Counted from the first letter of the stretch, positions 1 through 9,471 are shown. The stretch: 59,052 nt of DNA from Bacteroidaceae bacterium (GCA_016280445.1 JAEEGS010000031.1:1-59052), one strand, 5' to 3'. A program made the numbers and translations. The notes: a model not told the origin generated them from the letters alone.

Positions 1-42
1 GTTCCAAAACTCATCAAGTATTACAAGAAGAATAGTAAGTAA
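1..42 (+). CDS. C-terminal end of an upstream gene, possibly electron transfer flavoprotein alpha subunit
   Basis: Only 13 codons and a TAA stop (40-42) lie in the window, reading VPKLIKYYKKNSK. The frame is open to the left edge. The short basic tail and the position just upstream of an acyl-CoA dehydrogenase would fit EtfA, which often precedes such genes in Bacteroidales, but 13 residues cannot prove it. The identity is inference from context. Confidence 0.4.
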   Translation, partial: VPKLIKYYKKNSK

Positions 43-43
43 C

Positions 44-217
44 ATGAAGACAAAAGTCCTGCTTTTAATCTTCCGTGCTGCTTGTGCTATATTTTTAATA
101 TATCGCTCACTCCAGACAGACCTTGAGTTGTGGCATAGATTATTAGATGAGGTATTCGCGATATTCTTTGCAATACGCTTCTACGATACCTACAGAGACT
201 TAAAGAATAAAAACTAA
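44..217 (+). CDS. small hypothetical membrane protein (57 aa)
   Basis: The ATG lies two bases after the upstream TAA and the TAA stop lies six bases before the next ATG, so the ORF fits tightly into the operon gap. The product starts MKTKVLLLIFRACCAIFLIY, a plausible single membrane segment of about 17 residues, then an amphipathic stretch ending RFYDTYRDLKNKN. I do not recognise a family. Tight spacing on both sides argues for a real, co-transcribed gene, but short AT-rich ORFs also arise by chance. It could be a small membrane partner of the flavoprotein/dehydrogenase pair; nothing in the sequence shows that. Confidence 0.45.
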   Translation: MKTKVLLLIFRAACAIFLIYRSLQTDLELWHRLLDEVFAIFFAIRFYDTYRDLKNKN

Positions 218-223
218 AGAATC

Positions 224-1933
224 ATGGCTAATTCCTATACAGACGTTCCTGAGATTAAATTCCACATGGAACACCCTTTGATGAAACGCATCGTTGAGTT
301 GAAGGAGAGAAACTATGCTGACTACGGTCAGTACGACTATGCACCCAAAGACTACGAGGATGCACAGGAGAACTATGACAGCCTGCTCGAAATCACAGGC
401 GACATCAACGCCAACATCATCGGCCCTAACTCTGAGGATGTGGATGCTGAAGGTCCTCACTGCGAGAACGGTCGTGTGCGCTATGCCAGCAAGACCTACG
501 AGAACCTCGACGCCACTATCAAGGCAGGACTCTGCGGCATGACGATGCCACGTCGTTACGGCGGCCTCAACCTGCCTAACGTGGTTTATACAGCAGCCAA
601 CGAAATCATCGCTGAAGGTGATGCAGGTTTTGAAAACATCTGGTCACTCCAAGACTGTATCGAGACCCTCTATGAGTTCGGTGACGAAGACCAGCGCAAG
701 CGTTATATTCCACGTGTGTGTGCAGGTGAAACAATGTCTATGGACCTCACTGAGCCAGATGCTGGTTCCGACCTCCAGAGTGTGATGCTCAAGGCTACCT
801 TCGACGAGAAGGAGAACTGCTGGCGTCTGAATGGTGTGAAGCGTTTCATCACCAACGGTGACGCTGACATCCACCTCGTGCTGGCTCGTTCAGTGGAAGG
901 CACTCGCGATGGTCGTGGTCTCTCCATGTTCATCTACGACAAGCGCAACGGTGGTGTGAATGTGCGCCGCATCGAGAACAAGCTCGGTATCCACGGCAGC
1001 CCCACTTGTGAACTCGTTTACAAGAACGCCAAAGCAGAACTCTGCGGTTCTGAGAAGCTCGGTCTTATCAAGTATGTGATGGGTCTGATGAACGGTGCCC
1101 GCCTCGGTATCGCATCTCAGTCAGTCGGTGCAGAACAGGCTGCATACGAAGAGGCCATCAACTACGCTCGCGACCGCAAGCAGTTCGGCAAGGAGATTAT
1201 CCACTTCCCAGCCGTTTACGATATGATTGCCCGCATCAAGGCAAAACTCGATGCCGGTCGTTCACTCCTCTACATGACGGCTCGTTACGTGGACATCTAC
1301 AAGTGTCTCGACGACATCAGCAAGGAGCGCAAGCTCACCCCAGAGGAGCGTGACGAGTTCAAGAAGTACAGCAAACTTGCCGATGCTTTCACGCCACTCG
1401 CCAAGGGTATGAACTCCGAGTTCGCCAACGAGTCTGCTTACGACTCCATCCAAGTACACGGTGGTTCAGGCTTCATGCTCGAGTACAAGTGCCAGCGCGT
1501 GTATCGTGATGCCCGCATCATGTCCATCTACGAGGGTACTACTCAGCTCCAGACCGTTGCAGCCATCCGCTACATCACTTCAGGCTTCTACGCCAACGTC
1601 ATCAAGGACTTCGAGGCAGAGCCCGTTGCAGCCGAGTATGCCGCCTACGCAGAGCGTATCAAGGCAATGGCTGAGAAGCTCGCTCAGAGCATCGAGAAGG
1701 CGAAGAAGCCAGGCAATCAGGATTTCCTCGACCTCTGCGCCCGCAAGCTCTACGAGATGACTGCTTACGTCATCATGTGCCACCTGCTTCTGCAAGACAC
1801 CCAGCGTGCGCCCGAACTTTTCGGCAAGTCACTCGTGGTCTTCATGAACTACGCCGAAAGCGAAGTGGCCAAGCACTTCAACTACATCAGCAAGCTTGAT
1901 GTTGACCAGTTGGCAAGCTACGTGCAGGAATAA
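224..1933 (+). CDS. acyl-CoA dehydrogenase family protein (569 aa)
   Basis: A flavin-dependent dehydrogenase expected to take two electrons from an acyl-CoA thioester and pass them to electron transfer flavoprotein. The family pattern is clear: substrate/FAD-binding stretch MDLTEPDAGSDL near residue 173, the RLNGVKRFITNGD beta-domain segment near 201, RDRKQFGKEI near 317, VHGGSGF near 411 and IYEGTTQLQ near 435, whose Glu (about 437) is the usual catalytic base. At 569 residues it is longer than the classical enzyme of about 380. The extra sequence is an N-terminal section of about 75 residues and a C-terminal helical section after residue 450, as in the long family members. The ATG at 224 follows the small ORF by six bases. 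A strong hairpin follows the stop, so it ends its transcript. The acyl substrate cannot be read from the sequence. Confidence 0.93.
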   Translation: MANSYTDVPEIKFHMEHPLMKRIVELKERNYADYGQYDYAPKDYEDAQENYDSLLEITGDINANIIGPNSEDVDAEGPHCENGRVRYASKTYENLDATIKAGLCGMTMPRRYGGLNLPNVVYTAANEIIAEGDAGFENIWSLQDCIETLYEFGDEDQRKRYIPRVCAGETMSMDLTEPDAGSDLQSVMLKATFDEKENCWRLNGVKRFITNGDADIHLVLARSVEGTRDGRGLSMFIYDKRNGGVNVRRIENKLGIHGSPTCELVYKNAKAELCGSEKLGLIKYVMGLMNGARLGIASQSVGAEQAAYEEAINYARDRKQFGKEIIHFPAVYDMIARIKAKLDAGRSLLYMTARYVDIYKCLDDISKERKLTPEERDEFKKYSKLADAFTPLAKGMNSEFANESAYDSIQVHGGSGFMLEYKCQRVYRDARIMSIYEGTTQLQTVAAIRYITSGFYANVIKDFEAEPVAAEYAAYAERIKAMAEKLAQSIEKAKKPGNQDFLDLCARKLYEMTAYVIMCHLLLQDTQRAPELFGKSLVVFMNYAESEVAKHFNYISKLDVDQLASYVQE

Positions 1934-1958
1934 GCAATTCGTCACAACGAATATACAG

Positions 1959-1999
1959 AAAAGCCCATCACCGTACACACGATGATGGGCTTTTTTCTT
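1959..1999. terminator. bidirectional intrinsic terminator
   Basis: A GCCCATCA arm at 1963-1970 pairs with TGATGGGC at 1983-1990, followed by six T on the plus strand and preceded by AA on the same strand. It sits 26 bases after the acyl-CoA dehydrogenase stop. Because TTTTC also follows the stem on the minus strand, it may catch read-through from the HD gene. Confidence 0.85.
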
Positions 2000-2125
2000 T
2001 TTTGATAAATACATATTATCAAATGGTGTAACACTTATTAAAACTAACGAAATGCTGCATGGAGATTATACTGAAAATAGGTGAATAGAGGAAGGAAGTC
2101 AAGAGCGAAACACGCTCCAATCACC

Positions 2126-4195
2126 TTAACTAGTCACCTCTCCTTCTCCCAATTCTGGATAGGAGATACGGGTGTGGTAGATGGTCTTCAGTTTCTCTTT
2201 CAGCACGGATTTGGCTATGGCAATGTCCTTGAAGGTGATGGCGCACTCGCTGAAGAAGCCTTCGGCCACCTGGGCGTCGATAATCTTGTCGACCAACTGG
2301 TTGATGCTGTCCTCCGTGTATTCGGGCAGGGAACGGGAAGCAGCTTCGGTGGCGTCGCACATCATGAGGATGGCCTCTTCCTTGGTGCTGGGGTTAGGGC
2401 CTGGATAAGCGAAGGCTGCCTCGTCGATTTCCTCGTCGGGGTGGTCTTTCTTGTAGGTGATGTAGAAGTATTTGGCCTTGCCCAATCCGTGATGAGTGGT
2501 GATGAAACGCTTGATGGCTTCGGGAATATGGTTCTTCTCGGCAAGGGCAACACCGTTCTTCACGTGGGCAATGATGACCTCTGCACTCTTCAGCGGTGTG
2601 AGGTGCTTGTGGGGCGAGATGCCGTTCTGGTTTTCAGTGAAGAATACAGGACGTTCCATCTTGCCGATGTCGTGATAGAGGGCGCCAGTGCGCACCAACT
2701 GCGCCTTCCCTCCAATCTTGTTGGCGACTTCGGCACAAAGATTGGCCACCTGCATGGAGTGCTGGAAGGTGCCTGGAGCCACTTCTGTCATGCGTTGCAG
2801 AAGAGGATTGTGCACGTTGTTGAGTTCGACAAGTGTGACATCGCTGATGAAGCCAAACACTTTCTCAAGCATCCAGAGAAGGGGATATGTGAAGAGGAGG
2901 AGCACACAGTTGACCGTGAAGCAGACGTACATCCACGTGTCGGTGTTGAGGTCGTTCTCGTGATGGAGAGAGTAGCCCGTGTAGAAAAGAACATACACCA
3001 AGAAGATGATGAAGGCTGTACGGACAATTTGGGAGCGTTGCGAGAGCTCTCTGAGGGTTTGTATAGCCACCATACCCGCCACGAGTTGCAGGATGAGATA
3101 CTCGTATGAACTCACGAGGGTGATGGAAATGATGAGCACCATTGCGCAGTGGAACATGAAAGCCGTTCGGGAATCCATGAACACACGGATGACGATGGCC
3201 ACCAAGCAGCATGGGAGCATGAAGACGTTGAGTATCTTGTGTGACACCATGAGGGATGCGACAATACAGAAGAGGACGGGCAGCGCGAACAGCAGGGTGA
3301 CGTTGCGTACGTTCTCAAAATAGTCGGCACGGAAGAGGGTGAGATAGGTGATGAGCACAAAGAAGAGGATGAACACGAAGACGGCTTGCCCGATGGTTCG
3401 GTAGGGAATGCTGGTGGTCGTGGTGTTGCGACGCTCATACTCTTTCTCGTATGACCTGAGGATGTCATACACTTCGTCGGTGACGGTTTCGCCTCTATCC
3501 ACAATCTTCTGACCCGCCTGCACATAGCCGTTGTAACTGGAGATGTGCTGCATCAATTCGCTCAGTTCGGTTTCCGACTTCAGGGCATCATACGCCAGAT
3601 TCGGCACGATGAGTTCGTTGATGTTGTATTGCCGCAGAACGGCTGGGGAGTATTTGGCCGTGTCGGCAGTCACGATGTAGTGATAAGCCATGCGTGGCGT
3701 AAACAAGTTGTTCAACGTCTGGGAAGTGGCGATGCTGCCCGATACAACCCTGACGCTCTTGCGGTGCTCAGCATCCTGAAGACGTGTGTAATCGTCGCTG
3801 GAGAGGACTCCACGCCGATAGATGGTGTCCAGCAGGGCTGCGATGTGGTGAACATACATGGCCGAGTTTTGCCCCTTCCAATCGTTGGCAGCGTAAGCGT
3901 AGAGACGGCGAACCATCGAATCCCTGACAGCAGGATTGGAGTTGTAGTAGGGTTGGAAACTGCGTATCGTAGCCGCCTGTTCCTGCTTGATGATGGAGTC
4001 GTTCTTGAGAATGGGGAACTTGGTGTTAGCTATGAGCAAGCCGTAATTCCAGGGCTTATTGACTTCGTAAAGATAACCAAACTCATCTCCGCGTGGCATG
4101 AAGTAAACCACAAGTGCTGTGGAGACGATGACCAAGATGCTCTTCATCAAGAAGCGGGTCATATCGGTGCGTCGCTGCTGTTTGCTGGGTTTCAT
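2126..4195 (-). CDS. 7TM receptor with intracellular HD hydrolase (PgpH/YqfF family)
   Basis: Probably a membrane cyclic-dinucleotide phosphodiesterase or related metal-dependent phosphohydrolase. Order: an N-terminal membrane segment at about 15-33, an extracytoplasmic domain to about residue 262, a cluster of hydrophobic helices at about 267-445 (7TM-HD type), then a cytosolic HD domain. HD-domain residues are visible: H479 in GTFQHS, H508-D509 in LYHDIGK, H543 in IIAHVKNG, H568-H569 in THHG and D614 in MMCDATEA. The length of 689 fits the family. Known members (PgpH of Firmicutes) cleave cyclic di-AMP; substrate here is inference. It starts 69 bases after thrC on the same strand and may be read from the thr operon or its own promoter. 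Only a weak hairpin follows its stop. Confidence 0.9.
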   Translation of the reverse strand: MKPSKQQRRTDMTRFLMKSILVIVSTALVVYFMPRGDEFGYLYEVNKPWNYGLLIANTKFPILKNDSIIKQEQAATIRSFQPYYNSNPAVRDSMVRRLYAYAANDWKGQNSAMYVHHIAALLDTIYRRGVLSSDDYTRLQDAEHRKSVRVVSGSIATSQTLNNLFTPRMAYHYIVTADTAKYSPAVLRQYNINELIVPNLAYDALKSETELSELMQHISSYNGYVQAGQKIVDRGETVTDEVYDILRSYEKEYERRNTTTTSIPYRTIGQAVFVFILFFVLITYLTLFRADYFENVRNVTLLFALPVLFCIVASLMVSHKILNVFMLPCCLVAIVIRVFMDSRTAFMFHCAMVLIISITLVSSYEYLILQLVAGMVAIQTLRELSQRSQIVRTAFIIFLVYVLFYTGYSLHHENDLNTDTWMYVCFTVNCVLLLFTYPLLWMLEKVFGFISDVTLVELNNVHNPLLQRMTEVAPGTFQHSMQVANLCAEVANKIGGKAQLVRTGALYHDIGKMERPVFFTENQNGISPHKHLTPLKSAEVIIAHVKNGVALAEKNHIPEAIKRFITTHHGLGKAKYFYITYKKDHPDEEIDEAAFAYPGPNPSTKEEAILMMCDATEAASRSLPEYTEDSINQLVDKIIDAQVAEGFFSECAITFKDIAIAKSVLKEKLKTIYHTRISYPELGEGEVTS

Positions 4196-4264
4196 GTTGT
4201 TCGTCTTTTTGAAGTTAAACCATCATTGTCCACCACAATAATCATCGTGCTCACCGCACATCCC

Positions 4265-5566
4265 CTACTCTTTCATCAGGAACTGCTTGAAGTCGGCAAA
4301 GTCCTTGCTCATGGGGACACTCTGCTTGGTGCCCTGCATGAAGGCCTGCAACTTGGCAGGAATCTCGATGTCGCCGCCAAGGATGCGGTCAACCGTATCT
4401 TTGAACTTGGCTGGATGTGCCGTCTCAAGGAACACACCCACTTCGCCCTCTTTCAAGCCCTCCTGCAAGGCACGGAAACCACAGGCACCATGAGGGTCGC
4501 ACACATAGCCCGTGGCGGCCTTCACCTCCTTGATGGTCTCGGCAATCTGCTCATCCTTGTACGTCGCACCACTGATGTCAGCACAGATGGCTTCGTGGCT
4601 CTTGCCATAGAGGTCATACACACGGGCAAAGTTGCTTGGGTCGCCCACATCCATCGCATTGGCAATAGTTTGCACCGATGCCTTGGGTTCATACTTGCCT
4701 GTCTGCAGATACTTAAAGAAGATGTCATTCGCATTGTTGGCAGCAATGAAACGCTTGATGGGCAGCCCCATCTTCTTGCCGAAGAGTGCCGAGCAGATGT
4801 TACCGAAGTTGCCCGATGGCACACACACCACCAGTTGGTCGGCTAAACCCTTCTTCTTCATCTGAGCGTATGCATAGAAGTAGTAGAATGCCTGCGGAAG
4901 GAAACGAGCCACATTGATGGAGTTGGCCGAGGTCAACTGCATGTGCTTGTTCAAGTCGGCATCCATAAAGGCATTCTTTACCAGTGCCTGACAGTCGTCA
5001 AACACGCCATCCACCTCCACTGCGGTGATGTTCTTGCCCAGCGTCGTGAACTGACATTCTTGAATCGGGCTTACTTTTCCCTTCGGATAGAGCACATACA
5101 CATGAATGCCGTCCACACCGAGGAAACCATTTGCCACAGCACTTCCCGTGTCACCCGAGGTGGCCACAAGCACGTTCACCTGTCCTGCTCCTTCCTTCTT
5201 CAGGAAGAACTGCAAGAGACGCGCCATAAAACGTGCGCCCACATCCTTGAACGCGAGCGTGGGACCATGAAAAAGTTCCAGCGAGTAGATGCTGTCGGTC
5301 ACTTTCACACAAGGGCAGTCGAATGCCAGCGTGTCATACACAATCCGCTTCAAATCCTCAGCAGGCACATCCTCGCCAAAGAAGGCATCGGCCACCGTAT
5401 AGGCAATATCTTGGAAAGAGAGGTTCTCTATGTTGTCGAAAAACTCCTGAGGCAAGGCCTTGATGCGTTCAGGCATATAGAGTCCCTTATCCTCTGCGAG
5501 TCCTTTCACCACCGCCTTCTCCAGTGTGGCGATAGGTGCTTGTCCGTTAGTCGAATAAAATTTCAT
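4265..5566 (-). CDS. thrC: threonine synthase
   Basis: PLP enzyme making L-threonine from O-phospho-L-homoserine, the last step of threonine synthesis. The N-terminus MKFYSTNGQAPIATLEKAV and the LFHGPTLAFKDVGARFMARL segment are typical; K107 in that segment is the expected PLP lysine. The phosphate-binding TSGDTGSAVANGF loop follows, and VCVPSGNFGN and LETAHPAKF occur later. The 433 residues match the long class of threonine synthase. It follows the phosphoglycerate-mutase-like gene by 11 bases, completing a thrA - putative homoserine kinase - thrC order, which strongly suggests one operon. Confidence 0.96.
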   Translation of the reverse strand: MKFYSTNGQAPIATLEKAVVKGLAEDKGLYMPERIKALPQEFFDNIENLSFQDIAYTVADAFFGEDVPAEDLKRIVYDTLAFDCPCVKVTDSIYSLELFHGPTLAFKDVGARFMARLLQFFLKKEGAGQVNVLVATSGDTGSAVANGFLGVDGIHVYVLYPKGKVSPIQECQFTTLGKNITAVEVDGVFDDCQALVKNAFMDADLNKHMQLTSANSINVARFLPQAFYYFYAYAQMKKKGLADQLVVCVPSGNFGNICSALFGKKMGLPIKRFIAANNANDIFFKYLQTGKYEPKASVQTIANAMDVGDPSNFARVYDLYGKSHEAICADISGATYKDEQIAETIKEVKAATGYVCDPHGACGFRALQEGLKEGEVGVFLETAHPAKFKDTVDRILGGDIEIPAKLQAFMQGTKQSVPMSKDFADFKQFLMKE

Positions 5567-5577
5567 GCTTATCTTTT

Positions 5578-6804
5578 TTATATCTTCATGAGTTCTTTAA
5601 TAAATCCATCTTTCTCCAGCAACCCGTAACTGCCCTTCTGGCAGGCCACCTCGTCAAATGTCTCCACTTCATCTGCCTCTATGCCTGGTGCATAAATCAG
5701 GAAAGGGATGGGTTCATTCGTATGGGTGCGATGTGCCACAGGTGTCGGATGGTCGGGCAACACGGCGATGGCCACCTGCTGATCCTTCACGGCTTCATAG
5801 ATAGGTTTCACAATGCGGCTGTCCAAATATTCGATGGTCTTCAGTTTCAGCCCCAAGTCACCATCATGTCCAGCCTCATCCGAAGCCTCCACATGCACAT
5901 AGACGAAGTCGTCCGTCTCCAATGCCTTGATGGCTGCCTGAGCCTTGCCTTCGTAGTTGGTGTCGGCCAAACCTGTGGCTCCTGGCACATCAATCACTCG
6001 CAATCCTGCCAACGTGCCGATACCACGAATCAAGTCCACCGCCGTTATCACAGCACCTCGCTTGATTTGCGGGAAAGTCTCTGTGAGCGGCACCATGTGG
6101 GGACGATACCCACCAGCCCAAGGCCAGATGCTGTTCGCCTGACGTTCGCCACGCTTCGCCTTCTCCACGTTGTAGGGATGACGTGCCAGCAACTCCTGCG
6201 AACGGAGAATCAAGCCGTTGAGCAAGTCAGCCGTTTCCTGAGCCGTCAGTTCGTTATCTTTAGGTGCGTCTGCCTTTGCCGTAACAAGCAGCGGACGCCA
6301 AGGTTCGCCTGGATGGTCGTGTGGCGGCTGACATTCCACATGCTTGTTGCCGCCCTTGATGACGAGCAGATGGCGGTATTGTACACCACAATAGAATCTC
6401 ACCCTGTCTGTAGCCAGATGCTCGTTCAGATAGTCAATCAACACAGCCGCATCATCCGTCTGCAGATTTCCTCCATTGTGCGTGACGATGTTCCCATCCT
6501 CCAGCGTGATGATGTTGCAGCGAATCGCCATATCGTCGGGAGCCAAATCCACCCCGATGCTGGCAGCCTCCAGTGGTCCTCTTCCTTCATACACCTCATT
6601 CTGGTCATATCCGAGGATGCTGCTGTTCGCCACCTCTGAGCCTGGGTGAAATCCGTCCTGCACCGTCTTCAGCATGCCGCAACGCCCCATTCTGGCCAAC
6701 ATGTCCATGTAGGGCGTCTCGGCATATTGCATCAATGTCTTATTTCCCAGCGACTCAACCGGCCAATCGGCCATTCCGTCGCCCAAGATGATGATATGTT
6801 TCAT
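5578..6804 (-). CDS. cofactor-independent phosphoglycerate mutase-like protein, probable homoserine kinase
   Basis: Alkaline-phosphatase-superfamily protein of the archaeal-type (ApgM) phosphoglycerate mutase group, 408 residues. Metal and active-site features: IILGDGMADW at the N-terminus (D9 as a metal ligand), HPGSEVANSSILGYDQ near 53-68 with the probable nucleophilic serine at 61 or 62, HVEASDEAGHDGD near residue 288 and AVLPDHPTPVAHRTHT late in the chain. It lies between thrA and thrC, and no GHMP-type homoserine kinase (ThrB) is seen in the cluster. I recall genetic evidence in Bacteroides that this family supplies homoserine kinase activity. From context I infer phosphorylation of homoserine rather than a glycolytic role; the family name alone would say phosphoglycerate mutase. 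Confidence 0.85.
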   Translation of the reverse strand: MKHIIILGDGMADWPVESLGNKTLMQYAETPYMDMLARMGRCGMLKTVQDGFHPGSEVANSSILGYDQNEVYEGRGPLEAASIGVDLAPDDMAIRCNIITLEDGNIVTHNGGNLQTDDAAVLIDYLNEHLATDRVRFYCGVQYRHLLVIKGGNKHVECQPPHDHPGEPWRPLLVTAKADAPKDNELTAQETADLLNGLILRSQELLARHPYNVEKAKRGERQANSIWPWAGGYRPHMVPLTETFPQIKRGAVITAVDLIRGIGTLAGLRVIDVPGATGLADTNYEGKAQAAIKALETDDFVYVHVEASDEAGHDGDLGLKLKTIEYLDSRIVKPIYEAVKDQQVAIAVLPDHPTPVAHRTHTNEPIPFLIYAPGIEADEVETFDEVACQKGSYGLLEKDGFIKELMKI

Positions 6805-6835
6805 ATATCGCTTCGCTAAAAAAGTAAAAGGTATA

Positions 6836-6919
6836 AGTGAAAAGTGAAGAATTTGCTACCGCAAACGTTACGCTACCAAAAGACCAACACATGTGGTAGC
6901 AAATTTTTCACTTTTCATT
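6836..6919. repeat. inverted repeat between thrA and the mutase-like gene
   Basis: Arms at 6836-6860 and 6895-6919 match at 23 of 25 positions; the inner ends read ATTTGCTACC and GGTAGCAAAT. The loop is 34 bases. In the minus-strand transcript it would form a long hairpin in the 128-base thrA-to-mutase gap. There is no clean U-run, so it looks more like an mRNA processing or attenuation structure than a terminator. Confidence 0.7.
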
Positions 6920-6932
6920 TTTCACTTTTACC

Positions 6933-9401
6933 TTAGATATTCGCAATACTCATGATGTCAGCAAACACACCGGCAGCAGTGACTGATGCACCGGCACCAT
7001 AACCCTGAATGAGCATCGGGTACTGGTTGTAGCGTTCCGTTGTGATGAGGATGATGTTATTGGAGCCTTCGAGGTCGTAGAAGGGATGGCGTTCACCCAC
7101 TCGCTGCAGAGCAACAGAGCCTTTGCCGTTCTCCAGTTTGGCCACGAAACGCCAGTGCTGATGGGCTGCCTCCACTTCCTTGCGTTCTGCCTCGAACTGG
7201 GCATCCAGCGATGGAAGGTTCTTCCAGAAGTCCTCCAACGAGCCGTCGAAGAACGACTGCGGAATGAACAGATGCTTCTCCACATCCTCCTGATTCATCT
7301 TGTAGCCAGCCTCACGGGAGAGGATAACCAACTTGCGAATCACATCCTTACCACTCAAGTCTATACGTGGGTCGGGCTCCGCATATCCTTCCTCCTTGGC
7401 CAGACGCACTGTCTCGCTGAAGGGCACATCGGCGGAAATCGTATTGAAGATAAAGTTGAGTGTACCGCTCAACACGGCCTCCAACTTCAGAATCTTGTCG
7501 CCCGAGTTGATGAGGTCGTTGATGGTATTGATGATGGGCAGACCTGCACCCACATTCGTCTCGAACAAATATTTCACGCCACGTCTGCGGGCAGTTGCCT
7601 TCAGTCGTGCGTAGTTGTTATAGTCACTCGATGCAGCCACCTTGTTGGCAGCCACCACCGAGATGTTATTGCTCAGCAAGTCTTCATACAGCCCTGCCAC
7701 TTCGGCACTGGCCGTACAATCCACAAACACGCTGTTGAAGATGTTCATGCCAATGACTTCCTCCTTCAGACGGTCGATGTTGCTTGCCTCGGCCTGCTTC
7801 AATCCTGCACGCAACCGGGCAATGGAGAACTTTCCACCCTCCTCAAACTGAGCAAGGTCGATACCGTTTCTGTCAAACATCGCATTGTGGCCGCTCGCAA
7901 TGCCCACCACATTGATTTGCAGGTTACGCTCCTTCATCAGTTTCGCGCGTTGGCCGGCAATCTGCTCCAGCAGGCTTCCACCCACAGTGCCCACACCACA
8001 CAGGAACACGTTCAGCACCTGATATTCCGACAGAAAAAACGAGTCATGAATCACGTTCAGCGACTTTCTGAGGCTCTTCCGCTCCACCACAAACGAGATG
8101 TTTGTCTCGCTCGCACCCTGAGCACAGGCAATCACACTGATACCGTTCCTGCCCAACGTGCCAAAGAGTTTACCCGCAATGCCAGGCGTATGCTTCATGT
8201 TCTCGCCCACAATGGCCACCGTCGCCAAGTCGCGCTCCAGTTTCATGTGGTACATCGCACCCATCTCTATCTCCTTCGCGAACTCGCGGTTCAGCACCTC
8301 ACAGGCGCGGTCGGCATCATCGTCGGTCACACCAATGGAGGTGCTGTTCTCCGACGAAGCCTGACTCACCATGAACACGCTCACTCCATTCTCGGCCAAT
8401 GCCGTGAAGATGCGGCGGTTCACGCCAATCACACCCACCATCGACAAACCACTCACCGTAATCAGGCTCGTGTTGTTGATGCTGCTGATGCCCTTGATGG
8501 CACGTCCCTCATCTTCTCCTTCAACCAAATTGGTGATAATCGTTCCCTTATCCTCTGGTCGGAACGTATTCTTGATGAGAATCGGGATGTTCTTGATGCA
8601 CACGGGGTAAATCGTCGGCGGATAAACCACCTTCGCACCGAAGTTGCACAACTCCGTCGCCTCCACGTAGGAAAGTTTGTCAATCGGATAAGCGTTGTTG
8701 ATGACACGCGGGTCGGCCGTCATGAAGCCCGACACGTCCGTCCAAATCTCCAACACATCGGCATTCAGCGCAGCCGCCAGAATGGCCGCCGTGTAGTCAG
8801 AGCCACCACGACCCAAGTTCGTCACCTCGCCCGTCACACAATCTGTCGAGATGAAACCGCCACAAACACCCACATTCCCGAAGTCTTTAAACGCCTCCAG
8901 AATCAACGGCTGGCTCATCGTATTGCTGAACAGGTTCCTGCCCTGCTTCTTCTTCGTCCTGATGAACTCCAGCGAGTTATACCACTTGGCACCCTCGATA
9001 AGCGTGGCAACAATGTTGCTCGAGATGCGCTCACCATACGAAACGATGGCGTTGCTCGTCTTCTCGCTCAGGTCGCCAATCAGGAATACACCCTGATAGA
9101 TGCTCTTCAACTGACCCAGCAACTCATCCACCGTTGCCAGCAACGTCTGTTTTCTCTCTGTGTCTGTGATAATGGCGTCAATCATCCGGTGGTGACGCTC
9201 CACCATCTCTTCATAAGCCGTGAGGTACGACGCGTCGCCTGAAACCGCCAGTTTCGACGTGTTGATGAGCTTGTCGGTGATGCCGCCCAAAGCCGACACC
9301 ACCACAACGACAGCCTCATCCTGTCCCTCCACAATCTTCTTCAAATTGAGAATGCTCTCCACGGAACCAACCGATGTTCCGCCAAACTTTAATACCTTCA
9401 T
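6933..9401 (-). CDS. thrA: bifunctional aspartate kinase / homoserine dehydrogenase I
   Basis: Catalyses the first and third steps of the aspartate-to-threonine route. The aspartokinase half begins MKVLKFGGTSVGSVESI and contains the GRGGSDYTAAI substrate loop. Two ACT-like regulatory segments follow (around SLITVSGLSMVGV and VAIVGENMKHTPG), then the homoserine dehydrogenase half with its GCGTVGGSL-type NAD(P)-binding loop (here CGVGTVGGSL) near residue 463. It ends GVFADIMSIANI. I place the start at 9401: it gives an 822-residue protein beginning exactly like other AK-HSD enzymes, and a promoter lies just upstream. An in-frame ATG at 9551 would add 50 residues spanning the promoter and part of a terminator. 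The ACT domains suggest feedback control by threonine. Confidence 0.96.
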   Translation of the reverse strand: MKVLKFGGTSVGSVESILNLKKIVEGQDEAVVVVVSALGGITDKLINTSKLAVSGDASYLTAYEEMVERHHRMIDAIITDTERKQTLLATVDELLGQLKSIYQGVFLIGDLSEKTSNAIVSYGERISSNIVATLIEGAKWYNSLEFIRTKKKQGRNLFSNTMSQPLILEAFKDFGNVGVCGGFISTDCVTGEVTNLGRGGSDYTAAILAAALNADVLEIWTDVSGFMTADPRVINNAYPIDKLSYVEATELCNFGAKVVYPPTIYPVCIKNIPILIKNTFRPEDKGTIITNLVEGEDEGRAIKGISSINNTSLITVSGLSMVGVIGVNRRIFTALAENGVSVFMVSQASSENSTSIGVTDDDADRACEVLNREFAKEIEMGAMYHMKLERDLATVAIVGENMKHTPGIAGKLFGTLGRNGISVIACAQGASETNISFVVERKSLRKSLNVIHDSFFLSEYQVLNVFLCGVGTVGGSLLEQIAGQRAKLMKERNLQINVVGIASGHNAMFDRNGIDLAQFEEGGKFSIARLRAGLKQAEASNIDRLKEEVIGMNIFNSVFVDCTASAEVAGLYEDLLSNNISVVAANKVAASSDYNNYARLKATARRRGVKYLFETNVGAGLPIINTINDLINSGDKILKLEAVLSGTLNFIFNTISADVPFSETVRLAKEEGYAEPDPRIDLSGKDVIRKLVILSREAGYKMNQEDVEKHLFIPQSFFDGSLEDFWKNLPSLDAQFEAERKEVEAAHQHWRFVAKLENGKGSVALQRVGERHPFYDLEGSNNIILITTERYNQYPMLIQGYGAGASVTAAGVFADIMSIANI

Positions 9402-9440
9402 TCCGTATATCTTTAGGGTACCATATTCAAAAAACAGTTG

Positions 9441-9471
9441 CAAAGGTACATCATTTTCACCGAACGGCAAA
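9441..9471 (-). promoter_or_regulatory. promoter of the thr operon
   Basis: On the minus strand TTTG (9471-9468) is followed after 19 bases by TACCTTTG (9448-9441), matching the Bacteroidetes primary-sigma consensus. Transcription would start about 9435, giving a leader of roughly 35 bases before the ATG at 9401. This site also argues against the upstream start at 9551. Confidence 0.8.

Noticed and set aside
7086-9242. 718-codon open frame antisense to thrA
   Set aside because: It lies fully inside thrA on the other strand, reads His/Gln/Arg-rich low-quality protein and has no family motif. Long antisense frames are a by-product of codon use here. The same reasoning removes 2081-3109, 3545-4846, 5722-6639, 10701-12203, 12494-13435 and 13152-14990.
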